Positions 43,880-51,817 of a DNA stretch of 64,000 bases are shown here, piece after piece. The notes under the pieces were generated by a model. The model did not search any database. It was not told where the DNA came from and saw nothing but the letters and a program-made list of their open reading frames with translations. The stretch covers positions 1,612,001-1,676,000 of the forward strand of contig LR782234.1 of assembly GCA_902825215.1 (NCBI GenBank), written 5' to 3'. Origin of the DNA: Pseudomonas fluorescens. Lineage in GTDB: Bacteria; Pseudomonadota; Gammaproteobacteria; Pseudomonadales; Pseudomonadaceae. Each line of letters begins with the position of its first letter. Within the stretch, counting starts at the first letter, position 1. Position numbers and translations under genes: made by a program.

Positions 43880-44272
43880 ATGACCAAATACGACTGGGAT
43901 TTGATTGAACGCTTGCTGCATGAAGTGCAGAACAGCGCCGGGCACAGTTTCACGCCGCGCCCCTATGCCGAGGAGCACGCCGCGAATATGGCGGCATCGG
44001 GTGAGCCGGTGGGAAATCTGGATCATTTGAAGACACAGGCGTGCCAATACGAGAAATTGCTGTTGGAACGCGGTTTCATCAAGCCACGGCCAGAGGACGA
44101 GGGCGGCAACGGCGAAAACTTCGTCCTGACCCCGCGCGGTGCGAGCCTGCTGAGCCTGATCGACAGCAGCATTCCCGGCAATGACCACCCGCGTCAGGTG
44201 CTGGATGAACAGAAAGACGCGCTGGATGAGCTGACGTTTGATGAAGTGGCGTCCAAGGCCCAGATTGCCTGA
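43880..44272 (+). CDS. DUF2513-like small protein, probable winged helix
   Basis: A 130-residue acidic protein beginning MTKYDWDLIERLLHEVQNS, similar in pattern to the start of DUF2513 proteins, which are predicted winged-helix regulators. DHLKTQACQYEKLLLERGFIKPRP and NFVLTPRGASLLSLID resemble the recognition helix and wing (LTxxGxxLL). The C-terminal 35 residues are acidic. No partner gene is beside it. The family match is weak and made by eye. Confidence 0.6.
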   Translation: MTKYDWDLIERLLHEVQNSAGHSFTPRPYAEEHAANMAASGEPVGNLDHLKTQACQYEKLLLERGFIKPRPEDEGGNGENFVLTPRGASLLSLIDSSIPGNDHPRQVLDEQKDALDELTFDEVASKAQIA

Positions 44273-44288
44273 GTTCACCTAAAACTTA

Positions 44289-44377
44289 TGTGGGAGCGAG
44301 CCTGCTCGCGAATGCGGTATGTCAGTGATATTTGAGCAGTCTGACACTACGCATTCGCGAGCAGGCTCGCTCCCACA
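44289..44377. repeat. REPIN, GTGGGAGCGAGCC family
   Basis: Inverted pair filling the convergent gap between the DUF2513-like gene and the lipoprotein gene. Confidence 0.92.
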
Positions 44378-44394
44378 ATGGGCCATTGGTCCAT

Positions 44395-45264
44395 TCAGGA
44401 TTTCTGTGCGCCCTTCAGGCACTTGAGGTCATTGAAATCCTTGCGCACGCCCTCGATCTTCTTCAACAAGCGTTCACGCTGCTGCGGCGTGCTTTCGGCC
44501 ATCAGGTCCACCGCCAGCGCGCGGCCCTGTGCTTCGGTGTTGGCGTAGGCCTTGCGATAATCCGCCGTCCATAAGCGCTCACGGTTGACCAGCAGCGTCT
44601 CGATGCGTTGCGCGAACTCAGGGCTTTGGCGCTGCGCCACGGCCGCGCTGAATTGCTGCTGCCAGTGGGCACGGTTGGCGATCCACTGGGTGTTCTGATC
44701 GCCCAAGGCTGCGGACCACTGCGCTACACGTTGTTTTTGCTTGTCGCTGAGTGCGCCGAGCCAATCGCCGAGGCGTTTTTCCATGCGCTCGCCGCGTTCC
44801 TTGATTTGTTGCGCGACAGGCGGCTCGACGTATTCCTTCTGGCGCTTGCGCAGGTCCTTGGCGAAGGCGTCGTTCATTTCGGCGACTTGCTTGTCATCCA
44901 GACCCTGGAGCAGTTCGATGGCCGACGGCGTGATCTCTCGCGCGGTTTCGGCGATCGCCTGTTTGGCTTCGGCGGTGCGTTGCTGCAGCGCGGCGTCGGT
45001 GACCTGATTGCTTTCAACCATGCTTTGCAGGCGATCAAGCCAATCCAGATAACCCGGCAATTGCGTGGTGCAATGCCAGCTCAGGTGCTCCTTGAGCCGT
45101 TCGTTGAACCAGTCTTTCTGCTCGCCGTTCATGTCCAGGTAGTCGCCCAGCGTCCATGGAATGATCACGTCGAGGTTGCGATAGGCGAGACCGACACGGC
45201 TGCAGGCGCCGAGGGCGAGGGTGAAGATCAATAATGCGGCGATGTGTTTGAACCAGCGAGACAT
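44395..45264 (-). CDS. DUF6279-type lipoprotein
   Basis: A 289-residue lipoprotein: HIAALLIFTLALGAC is a type II signal with a lipobox LGAC. The mature part is almost all helix (WFNERLKEHLSWHCTTQLPGYLDWLDRLQSMV and long Glu/Arg/Gln stretches) and fits DUF6279, found in many Gammaproteobacteria with no known function. Start ATG 45264. The next gene on this strand is a TorF-like porin 77 bp upstream; a shared role in the outer membrane is possible. Confidence 0.75.
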   Translation of the reverse strand: MSRWFKHIAALLIFTLALGACSRVGLAYRNLDVIIPWTLGDYLDMNGEQKDWFNERLKEHLSWHCTTQLPGYLDWLDRLQSMVESNQVTDAALQQRTAEAKQAIAETAREITPSAIELLQGLDDKQVAEMNDAFAKDLRKRQKEYVEPPVAQQIKERGERMEKRLGDWLGALSDKQKQRVAQWSAALGDQNTQWIANRAHWQQQFSAAVAQRQSPEFAQRIETLLVNRERLWTADYRKAYANTEAQGRALAVDLMAESTPQQRERLLKKIEGVRKDFNDLKCLKGAQKS

Positions 45265-45341
45265 GGGCAAATCCTTGCGAGAGCCTGGCGTCGGAAATCT
45301 GATTCTTATGTGATGCAGGATGCGCGCGGCAGTTCAGCCGA

Positions 45342-46058
45342 TCAATAGAACGCGCGTGCGGCTTTCAGGGTGACGAGCCCGTCGCACTGACTGTTGTGCC
45401 CGGAATAGGCCGAGCAGTCGTCGCCGCTGAGGCTGGAATTGCTGTAGATCAGGTCGAGGTCGACGCCCATGAACGGCCGTGACAGTTTCACCGACCAGTC
45501 AGTGAAACTGCTGACGTAGCCGCCGTCCACCGCCACCGGCGTGTTCAATTGGTGCGTGGTGTATTTCATGCTGACGCCGATGCCGAACGGCTGATTGCCG
45601 CCGAGATCGGCAAACAGCGTGTTGTTCTGTTTATCCGGGTCGTTGCTCAAGGCTACGCCAAAACGGCTGCCGAGCAGGGTCAGGCCGCCAAACAGCTCCT
45701 GACTGTCGAGGGTGTCCACGCTGGGGTAGCTGTAATGGATCATGCCGACTTCGTAGCCGAGGACCTGATCGAAAGGCTGTTTGAAGCCGACGTAGGAATC
45801 GATTTCCAGATCCTTGCCTGGCGTCAGGCCCATGCTTGGCGCGTACTGGCCGACGTACAGGCCGCTGTCGTGGCTCAGGTCGAGGCCGCCGTGGAACGAG
45901 CCGACCGCCGCCGGTTTGACCAGGCCTTGGGCCATGCTGCGGCTCGGGGTGGTGCCGAGCTTGAGGTCGAAGTCGCCCAGTTCACGCTGAAACACCTGCG
46001 CAGGCGCAGACGCGCTGGCACAAAGGCTGACGAGCAATAAACAGGAAGATGGGCGCAT
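45342..46058 (-). CDS. TorF-family putative outer-membrane porin
   Basis: A 238-residue protein with the signal MRPSSCLLLVSLCASASAPA. The mature sequence is beta-rich (VGSFHGGLDLSHDSGLYVGQYAP, then EVGMIHYSYPS and SVKLSRPFMGVDLDLIYSNS), ends in Phe-Tyr and holds one cysteine pair in GDDCSAYSGHNSQCDG. This agrees with the TorF/Gcw_chp family. Size suggests a 12-stranded barrel. Specificity unknown. Confidence 0.72.
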   Translation of the reverse strand: MRPSSCLLLVSLCASASAPAQVFQRELGDFDLKLGTTPSRSMAQGLVKPAAVGSFHGGLDLSHDSGLYVGQYAPSMGLTPGKDLEIDSYVGFKQPFDQVLGYEVGMIHYSYPSVDTLDSQELFGGLTLLGSRFGVALSNDPDKQNNTLFADLGGNQPFGIGVSMKYTTHQLNTPVAVDGGYVSSFTDWSVKLSRPFMGVDLDLIYSNSSLSGDDCSAYSGHNSQCDGLVTLKAARAFY

Positions 46059-46262
46059 GCGTCACTCCATGAACCGCGAGGGCAGGACTGTGCCTGCTGA
46101 AACGCTTGATCTAGACGCGTGCAAGGATACCGGCGAATGCTCGGCATTGAAGGCCGTTCGTCGATTTTCAGGGATTTTTGTTTAAAGCGGAGAGGAATTG
46201 CGCGGTGCCAGTCCAGACGCTTCGAAGCTCAAAGCGCCTCTGGACGGGTGTAAAACCGGGTA

Positions 46263-46451
46263 TTACTTCTTGCCCAGGCTGATCTGCTTGGACGGGCCGA
46301 ATGTCTGGCCACTGACGCCTTTGGCAATTTGCTGAATCTCGCCGCCAGACTTGAGGAACGCGGCGATCTGATCGTTGATCGATTCGCTGGTTTCAACGGC
46401 TGGAGCTGGCTTTGCTTTGCTGGTGGATGCTTTTACACGCATGGCGGCCAT
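46263..46451 (-). CDS. Small basic protein, 62 residues, function unknown
   Basis: Starts MAAMRVKAS at 46451, preceded by an AGG-containing ribosome site, and has a lysine/proline/alanine linker (STSKAKPAPAVET) then a short helical domain INDQIAAFLKSGGEIQQIAKG, ending SGQTFGPSKQISLGKK. The frame is open upstream to 46550 but the extra residues look like non-coding sequence. A small DNA- or RNA-binding role would fit the charge; not demonstrated. An imperfect inverted repeat at 46211-46245 follows the stop. Confidence 0.5.
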   Translation of the reverse strand: MAAMRVKASTSKAKPAPAVETSESINDQIAAFLKSGGEIQQIAKGVSGQTFGPSKQISLGKK

Positions 46452-46791
46452 TAACCTGTAGAAAGTAACTCGGCCAGGCATCGTACAGGAATAACTTGAC
46501 AATTGCTTGGTAAATATCCTTCGGAATAACCAACCGCAGCGCTGCAGCATTATCGCTTCGATATCCGAAATAACCGTCTAACCCGCTGTTTTAAATAAGA
46601 AGATTTATCTGGCGCAGGCGTTGAATATTCATTCGGGCGTAGCTTCGTCGGTCTGACGAATGGCATATGGACCGTCCGCAAATCAGCTAGATCAAGGCCT
46701 TGTGCAGATTAAACGCGGCGCGCCGATCTGTCGCCCAACGCTCAGGCCAAAAACGGGTAGAATGCCGCCCACGCAATGAGGGTTCTGGAAA
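46452..46791 (+). promoter_or_regulatory. Divergent non-coding region, CvfB promoter candidate
   Basis: No gene seen in this 340-bp gap. It contains AT-rich stretches near 46475-46530 and 46580-46620. TAGAAT at 46758-46763 is a plausible -10 box for the CvfB-like gene; no matching -35 box was found. No repeats of the main families occur here. Confidence 0.4.
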
Positions 46792-47628
46792 ATGGCTTTA
46801 GTCGGGCGTTACAACAGTTTGCAAGTGGTTAAACACACTAACTTCGGTTTATATCTGGATGGCGGTGCCGACGGCGAAATTCTTTTGCCCAACCGTTATA
46901 TCCCCAAGGATATTCCCAGCGAAGATGAAGACTGGCTCAATGTTTTTGTTTATCTGGACAGCGAAGACAAACTGCTCGCGACCACAGAAAAACCGAAAGT
47001 CCAGGTCGGCGAGTTTGCCAGCCTGAAAGTCGTTGAGGTCAACAGCATTGGTGTGTTCCTCGACTGGGGTCTGCCCAAGGATCTGCTGCTGCCGTACTCC
47101 GAAGAAAAACGCCAGATGACCGCTGGCGAATACTGCGTGGTGCACGTCTATCTCGACAAACACACCCGCCGCATCACTGCCACGGCGCGCCTGGATCGCT
47201 ACCTCGACAAGACCCCGGCCAACTACAGCCCGGGCCAGGAAGTCGACCTGCTGGTTGCTGAAGCCACCGACATGGGTTTCAAGGCGATCATCAACAACAA
47301 GCACTGGGGTCTGATTCACAAGAACGAGATCTTCAAGTTCATGCGCGCCGGCATGCTTGAGAAGGGTTACATCAAGGAAGTGCGTGCCGACGGCAAGATT
47401 GCCCTGAGCCTGCAACCGGTGGGTCAGGAAGCGGCCAGCAGCCTGAGTTCGAAGATTCTCGCCAGGTTGCGCGACAACAGCGGCACGCTGGCGGTCAGCG
47501 ACAAGAGTGACCCGGCGCTGATCAGCAGCCTGTTCGGCGTGAGCAAAGGCAACTTCAAGAAGGCCATTGGTTCGCTGTACAAGGAAGGCAAGATTGTCAT
47601 CCACGCCGATCGCATTGAACTAACCTGA
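46792..47628 (+). CDS. CvfB/YitL-like RNA-binding protein with S1 domains
   Basis: A 278-residue cytoplasmic protein of three S1-like OB folds (residues ~1-65, 66-130, 145-205: VGRYNSLQVVKHTNFGLYLDG, VGEFASLKVVEVNSIGVFLDWGLPKDL, PGQEVDLLVAEATDMGFKAIIN) followed by a winged helix (DPALISSLFGVSKGNFKKAIGSLYKEGKI). This matches CvfB of Gram-positives and YitL. Such proteins bind RNA and affect translation or virulence expression; the target here is unknown. The hairpin GCCCATG-CTC-CATGGGC follows the stop. Confidence 0.88.
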   Translation: MALVGRYNSLQVVKHTNFGLYLDGGADGEILLPNRYIPKDIPSEDEDWLNVFVYLDSEDKLLATTEKPKVQVGEFASLKVVEVNSIGVFLDWGLPKDLLLPYSEEKRQMTAGEYCVVHVYLDKHTRRITATARLDRYLDKTPANYSPGQEVDLLVAEATDMGFKAIINNKHWGLIHKNEIFKFMRAGMLEKGYIKEVRADGKIALSLQPVGQEAASSLSSKILARLRDNSGTLAVSDKSDPALISSLFGVSKGNFKKAIGSLYKEGKIVIHADRIELT

Positions 47629-47673
47629 GCCCTGAATGGCCCATGCTCCATGGGCACACAGGGGAACGGTTCG

Positions 47674-48078
47674 ATGAAAAAGACGCTGATCGCTTACGTC
47701 GCCACGCTGCTGACGTTTCTGTTGCTCGACGGCGTCTGGCTCGGTCTGTTGATGGCACCGACCTACCGTGAACTGCTCGGTCCGCTGATGCTCGACAAAC
47801 CGCTGCTGGTCCCCGCAGCGGTTTTTTATTGCCTGTACATTATTGGTTGCGTGGTGTTTGTGGTGTTGCCGGCCCTCACTTGGCAACGCGCGGCGAAGAT
47901 GGGCGCGTTGCTCGGGCTGGTGGCGTACGGCACGTATGATCTGACCAACTGGGCGACGTTGCGCGGCTGGTCGGTGCAGGTGAGTCTGATGGACTGGGCG
48001 TGGGGGACGTTTGCCACGGCGGTGGCGTGTGCGGTGGGGTTTTTAGCGGTGAACCGGCTTGTACGGGCAGATCATTGA
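47674..48078 (+). CDS. DUF2177 family membrane protein
   Basis: A 134-residue inner-membrane protein of four spans: TLIAYVATLLTFLLLDGVWLGLLMAP, then VPAAVFYCLYIIGCVVFVVLPAL, MGALLGLVAYGTYDLTNWA and AWGTFATAVACAVGFLAVN. The DGVWLGLL and YGTYDLTNWATL stretches are DUF2177 hallmarks. Function unknown. Start ATG 47674 has GGGGAA at 47661-47666; it follows the CvfB gene by 45 bp and may share its transcript. Confidence 0.8.
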   Translation: MKKTLIAYVATLLTFLLLDGVWLGLLMAPTYRELLGPLMLDKPLLVPAAVFYCLYIIGCVVFVVLPALTWQRAAKMGALLGLVAYGTYDLTNWATLRGWSVQVSLMDWAWGTFATAVACAVGFLAVNRLVRADH

Positions 48079-48100
48079 ATTTCGTTGTCTGGCCTGGCTT

Positions 48101-48166
48101 CTTCGCGAGCAGGCTCGCTCCCACAGGGGAATGCGGGCAAATTGTGGGAGCGAGCCTGCTCGCGAA
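48101..48166. repeat. REPIN, GTGGGAGCGAGCC family, inverted orientation
   Basis: As at 20400, the TTCGCGAGCAGG unit comes first and TTGTGGGAGCG second, with only about 17 bp between. It lies between DUF2177 and the EamA gene. Confidence 0.9.
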
Positions 48167-48320
48167 TGGCGGCGCAGCCGACAACCATTCACCGCTGACG
48201 CCACAGAAACACTTAATGTCTTTTCCAGACGCCTTTTTCCGCGCGCCTGATCAATAATCCCCGATTCTGTTTCTGACCATTGGATGGCCTGCCCATGTCG
48301 TGTGTGTTCGAGGTGTTGCG

Positions 48321-49253
48321 GTGAGTGTCGAGCGGCGCAATGCCGACCGCTTTGCCCTGCAAGTGATGATCGGCCTGTGCCTGATCTGGGGTGTACAGCA
48401 AGTGCTGATCAAGTGGGCGGCGGCGGATATCGCCCCGGTAATGCAGGCGGCGGCGCGTTCGGGGATTTCCGCGTTGCTGGTCGGCTTGCTGATCTGCTGG
48501 AAGGGCGGGTGGGGTCAGGTCGGTAGCACCTGGCGCGGCGGCTTGCTGGCCGGTGCGCTGTTCGGTCTCGAGTTTCTGTTCATCGCCGAGGGCCTGCAAC
48601 TGACCACCGCCGCACACATGTCGGTGTTCCTCTATACCGCGCCGATTTTCACCGCGCTCGGTGTGCACTTTCTGTTGGCCAGTGAGCGCCTGCGACCTCT
48701 GCAATGGCTGGGGATTCTGCTCGCTTTTATCGGCATCGCGATTGCCTTCGCCGGCGGCGTGTCGTGGGACAACCTCGATCAGCGCATGCTGCTTGGCGAT
48801 GCGTTTGGCGTGCTGGCCGGGGCCTGCTGGGGCGCGACCACGGTGGTGGTGCGCGCCTCGCGGCTGTCAGAAGCGCCGGTGACGCTGACGCTTTTTTACC
48901 AGTTGATTGTCGGCTTCCTGGGTCTGTTGCTGATTGCGCTGTTCAGCGGCCAGATCACCCACGTCAGCCTGACCACCGTAGCAATCGCCAGTGTGCTGTT
49001 TCAGGGATTGATCGTATCGTTCTTCAGTTATCTGGTGTGGTTCTGGCTGCTGCGTCGCTATCTGGCGGCGAACCTGGCGGTGTTTTCGTTCATGACACCG
49101 TTGTTCGGGGTGACCTTTGGCGTGTTGCTGTTGGGCGAACAACTGACGCTGAATTTCATCATCGGCGCCGTGCTGGTATTGCTCGGCATCACCTTCGTCA
49201 GCGCCGAGCAGTGGCTGCGTCGGCGTTTGCGCAGCGCGCTGGGCCAACGCTAG
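48321..49253 (+). CDS. EamA-family (DMT superfamily) transporter
   Basis: A 310-residue inner-membrane transporter with two EamA repeats (LQVMIGLCLIWGVQQVLIKWAA and LLGDAFGVLAGACWGATTVVVRAS). The start is the GTG at 48321 with GAGG at 48310-48313. Its 3' end overlaps the convergent YbfB-like gene by 56 bp, so the last 18 codons of each share DNA. Confidence 0.8.
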   Translation: MSVERRNADRFALQVMIGLCLIWGVQQVLIKWAAADIAPVMQAAARSGISALLVGLLICWKGGWGQVGSTWRGGLLAGALFGLEFLFIAEGLQLTTAAHMSVFLYTAPIFTALGVHFLLASERLRPLQWLGILLAFIGIAIAFAGGVSWDNLDQRMLLGDAFGVLAGACWGATTVVVRASRLSEAPVTLTLFYQLIVGFLGLLLIALFSGQITHVSLTTVAIASVLFQGLIVSFFSYLVWFWLLRRYLAANLAVFSFMTPLFGVTFGVLLLGEQLTLNFIIGAVLVLLGITFVSAEQWLRRRLRSALGQR

Positions 49254-50379
49254 ACGCCTGCATCGCCAGGCCGCCAGCTATCAGCAAGCCGCAGCCGGCG
49301 ATCACCAGCGCCGGTTGCAGACCACCGCTGAAATGGCTGCTCAGCGCCGCCAGCAAGGGACCGCTGAGCTGACCGACGGCGAAGCAGGCAGTCAGCAAAC
49401 CGGCGTTGCGCTGAGTGGCGTGAGGCGCCAATTCCCTTGAGCGCTGCATCACCAGTTGCATGCACGCCAGAAACGGCGTGCCGCACAGGATCACGCCCAG
49501 GCCGAGACCGACGCCGCTGCCCAACAGGCAAGCGAACACTCCGCCCGCTTGCAGCCACAACGTCGCCATCAACCAGTGCCGCGTGGTCTGCGGATCGTGA
49601 CGACGCAGGCTGACCAGCAACACCCCCAGCGCTGCCGCCAGACCGAAGCACGGCCAGAACAGATCGGCCTGCCATTGCCCGTTGAATTGTGCGTTGGCCA
49701 TCTGTGAGAGGAACGTCGCCGGGATGATGTAGCCAATCCCGTACAGCGCATAAACCAGCGCCAGCCTGCCGATGCCGCGATTCGCCGGGCTCGACGCAGG
49801 CGCAGCCACTGCAACCGTGGTGACTGGCGTGGGCAACAGGCGCCAGACGCTCAACATCATGACCAGCGCGGCGCCGGCATAAATCAGCCACAACGTCGCC
49901 GACGTCTGCTGCAATCCATGCGAGACCAAGGCCAGTAAACCGGTGAGAAAAATCCCCAGCCCCGGGCCGGCAAATACCAGCGCGCCCAGCCGTGGTCGAC
50001 TCGCCGCCGCGGCCAACGGCTGACTCAGCGCGGTGATCATCACCAGCACCCAGGCGCTCGCCACCCCGGTGCCGAAGCGCAACAGCAAGTGCGACCAGAA
50101 GCCGTGCGCCCAGAACGACGCCAGCGTCAGCACCACGCACAGCCACAAGCCACCGTGCAGGCGACGCTGCACTTGCGACGGGCGGTGCGCGAACATCGCA
50201 TCCACCGCGCCGAGCAGATAACCCAGGTAATTGGCCGCAGCAATCAGGCCGGCGCCCGTCAGGTCGATCTGGCCTTCGCTGAGCAGGTGCGGCATTTGCG
50301 GGGTCAGGGCGAAACGGCCGATACCCATGGCCATCATCAGGGCAACGAAGCAGGCGGATAAGCGAATCAGAGGCGACAT
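49198..50379 (-). CDS. YbfB/YjiJ-family MFS transporter
   Basis: A 393-residue major-facilitator protein. The N-terminal MAMGIGRFALTPQMPHLLSEG is typical of this branch, ANYLGYLLGA follows in span 2, and the GTPFLACMQLVMQRSRELAP segment is near residue 300. Usually predicted to export sugars or drugs; no substrate is known for these members. It is divergent from a LysR regulator gene 105 bp away, its likely controller. The 3' end overlaps the EamA gene. Confidence 0.82.
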   Translation of the reverse strand: MSPLIRLSACFVALMMAMGIGRFALTPQMPHLLSEGQIDLTGAGLIAAANYLGYLLGAVDAMFAHRPSQVQRRLHGGLWLCVVLTLASFWAHGFWSHLLLRFGTGVASAWVLVMITALSQPLAAAASRPRLGALVFAGPGLGIFLTGLLALVSHGLQQTSATLWLIYAGAALVMMLSVWRLLPTPVTTVAVAAPASSPANRGIGRLALVYALYGIGYIIPATFLSQMANAQFNGQWQADLFWPCFGLAAALGVLLVSLRRHDPQTTRHWLMATLWLQAGGVFACLLGSGVGLGLGVILCGTPFLACMQLVMQRSRELAPHATQRNAGLLTACFAVGQLSGPLLAALSSHFSGGLQPALVIAGCGLLIAGGLAMQASSVGPARCANADAATARR

Positions 50380-50483
50380 GGTCGGGCTTCCATCGAGAGA
50401 GCAATGACCGTCAGGCTAGGACTGATTGACTTTCTTTAAAATTGAATAATAGTGAGTAACTTGTTCTGTTCTGGAGAAGGGCT

Positions 50484-51377
50484 GTGGAATTCAGTCAACT
50501 GCGGATCTTTCAGGCCGTCGCCGAGGAAGGTTCGATCACCCGCGCCGCCGAGCGCTTGCATCGGGTGCCGTCGAACTTGTCGACCCGGCTTAAACAGCTC
50601 GAAGAGCAATTGGGCGTCGAACTGTTCGTGCGCGAGCGTCAGCGTTTGCAGTTGTCGCCTGCGGGAAAAGTCCTGCTGGACTACACCGCCAAGCTCTTCG
50701 CGTTGCGCGATCAGGCCAGTGCGGCGGTGATGGGCGGGCAACCGGCCGGGGACTTTGTGCTCGGCACGATGTACAGCACGGCGGCGATTCATCTGCCGGA
50801 ATTGCTGGCGCGCTATCACCAGCAATATCCGGCGGTGAATCTGCAAGTGCAGGCGGCGCCGAGCGGCGAGTTGCTGGAAGGTTTGCTCACCGGGCGCCTC
50901 GACGCTGCACTGGTCGACGGGCCGCTGGAGCTGGCCGGGCTCGACGGCGTGCCGTTGTGCGACGAGCGTCTGGTGTTGATTACCGAACCCGAACATCCGC
51001 CGGTGCGCACCGCCCTGGATGTCGCCGGCCGTGCGGTGTTCACCTTTCGCCAGGGCTGCTCGTACCGCATGCGCCTGGAAGCCTGGTTCGCCCATTACCA
51101 CGCCGCGATGGGTCGGCCAATGGAGATCGAGTCGTATCAGGGCATGCTCGCCTGTGTGATTGCCGGCAGCGGCGTCGCGCTGATGGCCGAGTCGATGCTC
51201 GCCAGTCTACCGGGGCGCGAGCGCGTGGCCGTGCATCCGCTGGCCGAGCCATTCGTGGGTGCGACAACGTGGCTCATGTGGCGTAAAGGCATGGTCGGAG
51301 CCAATCTGAATGCCTGGATCGACGTGCAGCAAGCGGTCTATCCCGCGGCTGTGGCGCAAACGCGCGAAACAGCCTGA
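50484..51377 (+). CDS. LysR-family regulator
   Basis: A 297-residue LysR regulator: residues 2-60 carry FSQLRIFQAVAEEGSITRAAERLHRVPSNLSTRLKQLEEQ-type winged helix, followed by the effector domain (GDFVLGTMYSTAAIHLPELL). GTG start at 50484 with GGAG at 50473. Divergent from the YbfB-like transporter. A LysR gene also lies just before PA1414 in P. aeruginosa, as here before the small ORF at 51520. Confidence 0.85.
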   Translation: MEFSQLRIFQAVAEEGSITRAAERLHRVPSNLSTRLKQLEEQLGVELFVRERQRLQLSPAGKVLLDYTAKLFALRDQASAAVMGGQPAGDFVLGTMYSTAAIHLPELLARYHQQYPAVNLQVQAAPSGELLEGLLTGRLDAALVDGPLELAGLDGVPLCDERLVLITEPEHPPVRTALDVAGRAVFTFRQGCSYRMRLEAWFAHYHAAMGRPMEIESYQGMLACVIAGSGVALMAESMLASLPGRERVAVHPLAEPFVGATTWLMWRKGMVGANLNAWIDVQQAVYPAAVAQTRETA

Positions 51378-51386
51378 ACCAATAGC

Positions 51387-51400
51387 AACAGATTCTGATC
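51387..51400 (+). promoter_or_regulatory. FNR/Anr-like site CAGATTCTGATCAA
   Basis: CAGAT-TCTG-ATCAA matches the TTGAT-N4-ATCAA consensus at 8 of 10 defined positions. It lies 120-133 bp before the small ORF. TATTAT at 51455-51460 could be a -10 box, and GGAC-TTC-GGAC (51443-51453) is a direct repeat in front of it. Distances to the Anr-like site are not the standard ones. Confidence 0.35.
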
Positions 51401-51519
51401 AATTCAGTAACAGATCATTGCGGATTTGCCCGAGCATTGCGTAGGACTTCGGACTATTATCAGTGCGAAGCGACCTCAGAATTCCGGCCGCTCAGCACCA
51501 CCCTGAAGGGGGCACAACG

Positions 51520-51648
51520 ATGAAAGAGAAAATTCAAAACTGGCTGCACGATTTGGGTGTTGCGCTCGGCTTGATCGAACCGCCAATGCAACCTGTGCCG
51601 ATTCGCACCGATGACGAGCAGCGCCGCCGCCAGCCACGTCGGCGCTAA
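51520..51648 (+). CDS. 42-residue peptide, possible PA1414 (SicX locus) counterpart
   Basis: ATG 51520 with AAGGGGG upstream gives an amphipathic N-terminal helix (KEKIQNWLHDLGVALGLI), a proline section (EPPMQPVPI) and an Arg-rich end (RRRQPRRR). The order LysR - small ORF - SSS symporter - NCS1 permease - NTF2-like - gbuA - LysR parallels PA1413, PA1414, PA1418-PA1422. In P. aeruginosa the PA1414 transcript gives the small RNA SicX. Correspondence here is by position and size; I could not compare sequences. Confidence 0.6.
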   Translation: MKEKIQNWLHDLGVALGLIEPPMQPVPIRTDDEQRRRQPRRR

Positions 51649-51674
51649 CGCCCTCAGGTTTCCAGATTCAGAAA

Positions 51675-51738
51675 AATCGTAGTCTTCGGCCGCACCCGCC
51701 AATAACCGACAGGCGCTGCCGAGGGCTGCGATTTTTTT
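51675..51738 (+). terminator. Long-stem terminator after the 42-residue gene
   Basis: AATCGTAGTCTTCGG (51675-51689) pairs with CCGAGGGCTGCGATT (51719-51733) allowing G-U pairs, followed by a T-run to 51738. The sequence also resembles the Pseudomonas GATCGCAGCCTTCGGCAGC repeats, so may be a REP that took on a terminator role. Confidence 0.7.
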
Positions 51739-51751
51739 CTTTCTGCAGACG

Positions 51752-51787
51752 TAAAAAAACGGGTGTGGCAACCGACGCCACACCCGT
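51752..51787 (-). terminator. Terminator of the SSS symporter gene
   Basis: Ten-bp perfect stem CGGGTGTGGC/GCCACACCCG with, on the minus strand, a run of seven Ts. It begins 30 bp past the symporter stop codon. Confidence 0.93.
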
Positions 51788-51817
51788 CGAAGAAAGCATC
51801 AAATCGTTACATCACGC

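Noticed and set aside
51460..51783. 107-codon minus-strand frame over the 42-residue gene
   Set aside because: It has no start context, spans two terminators, and its residues are the antisense of a better supported gene.
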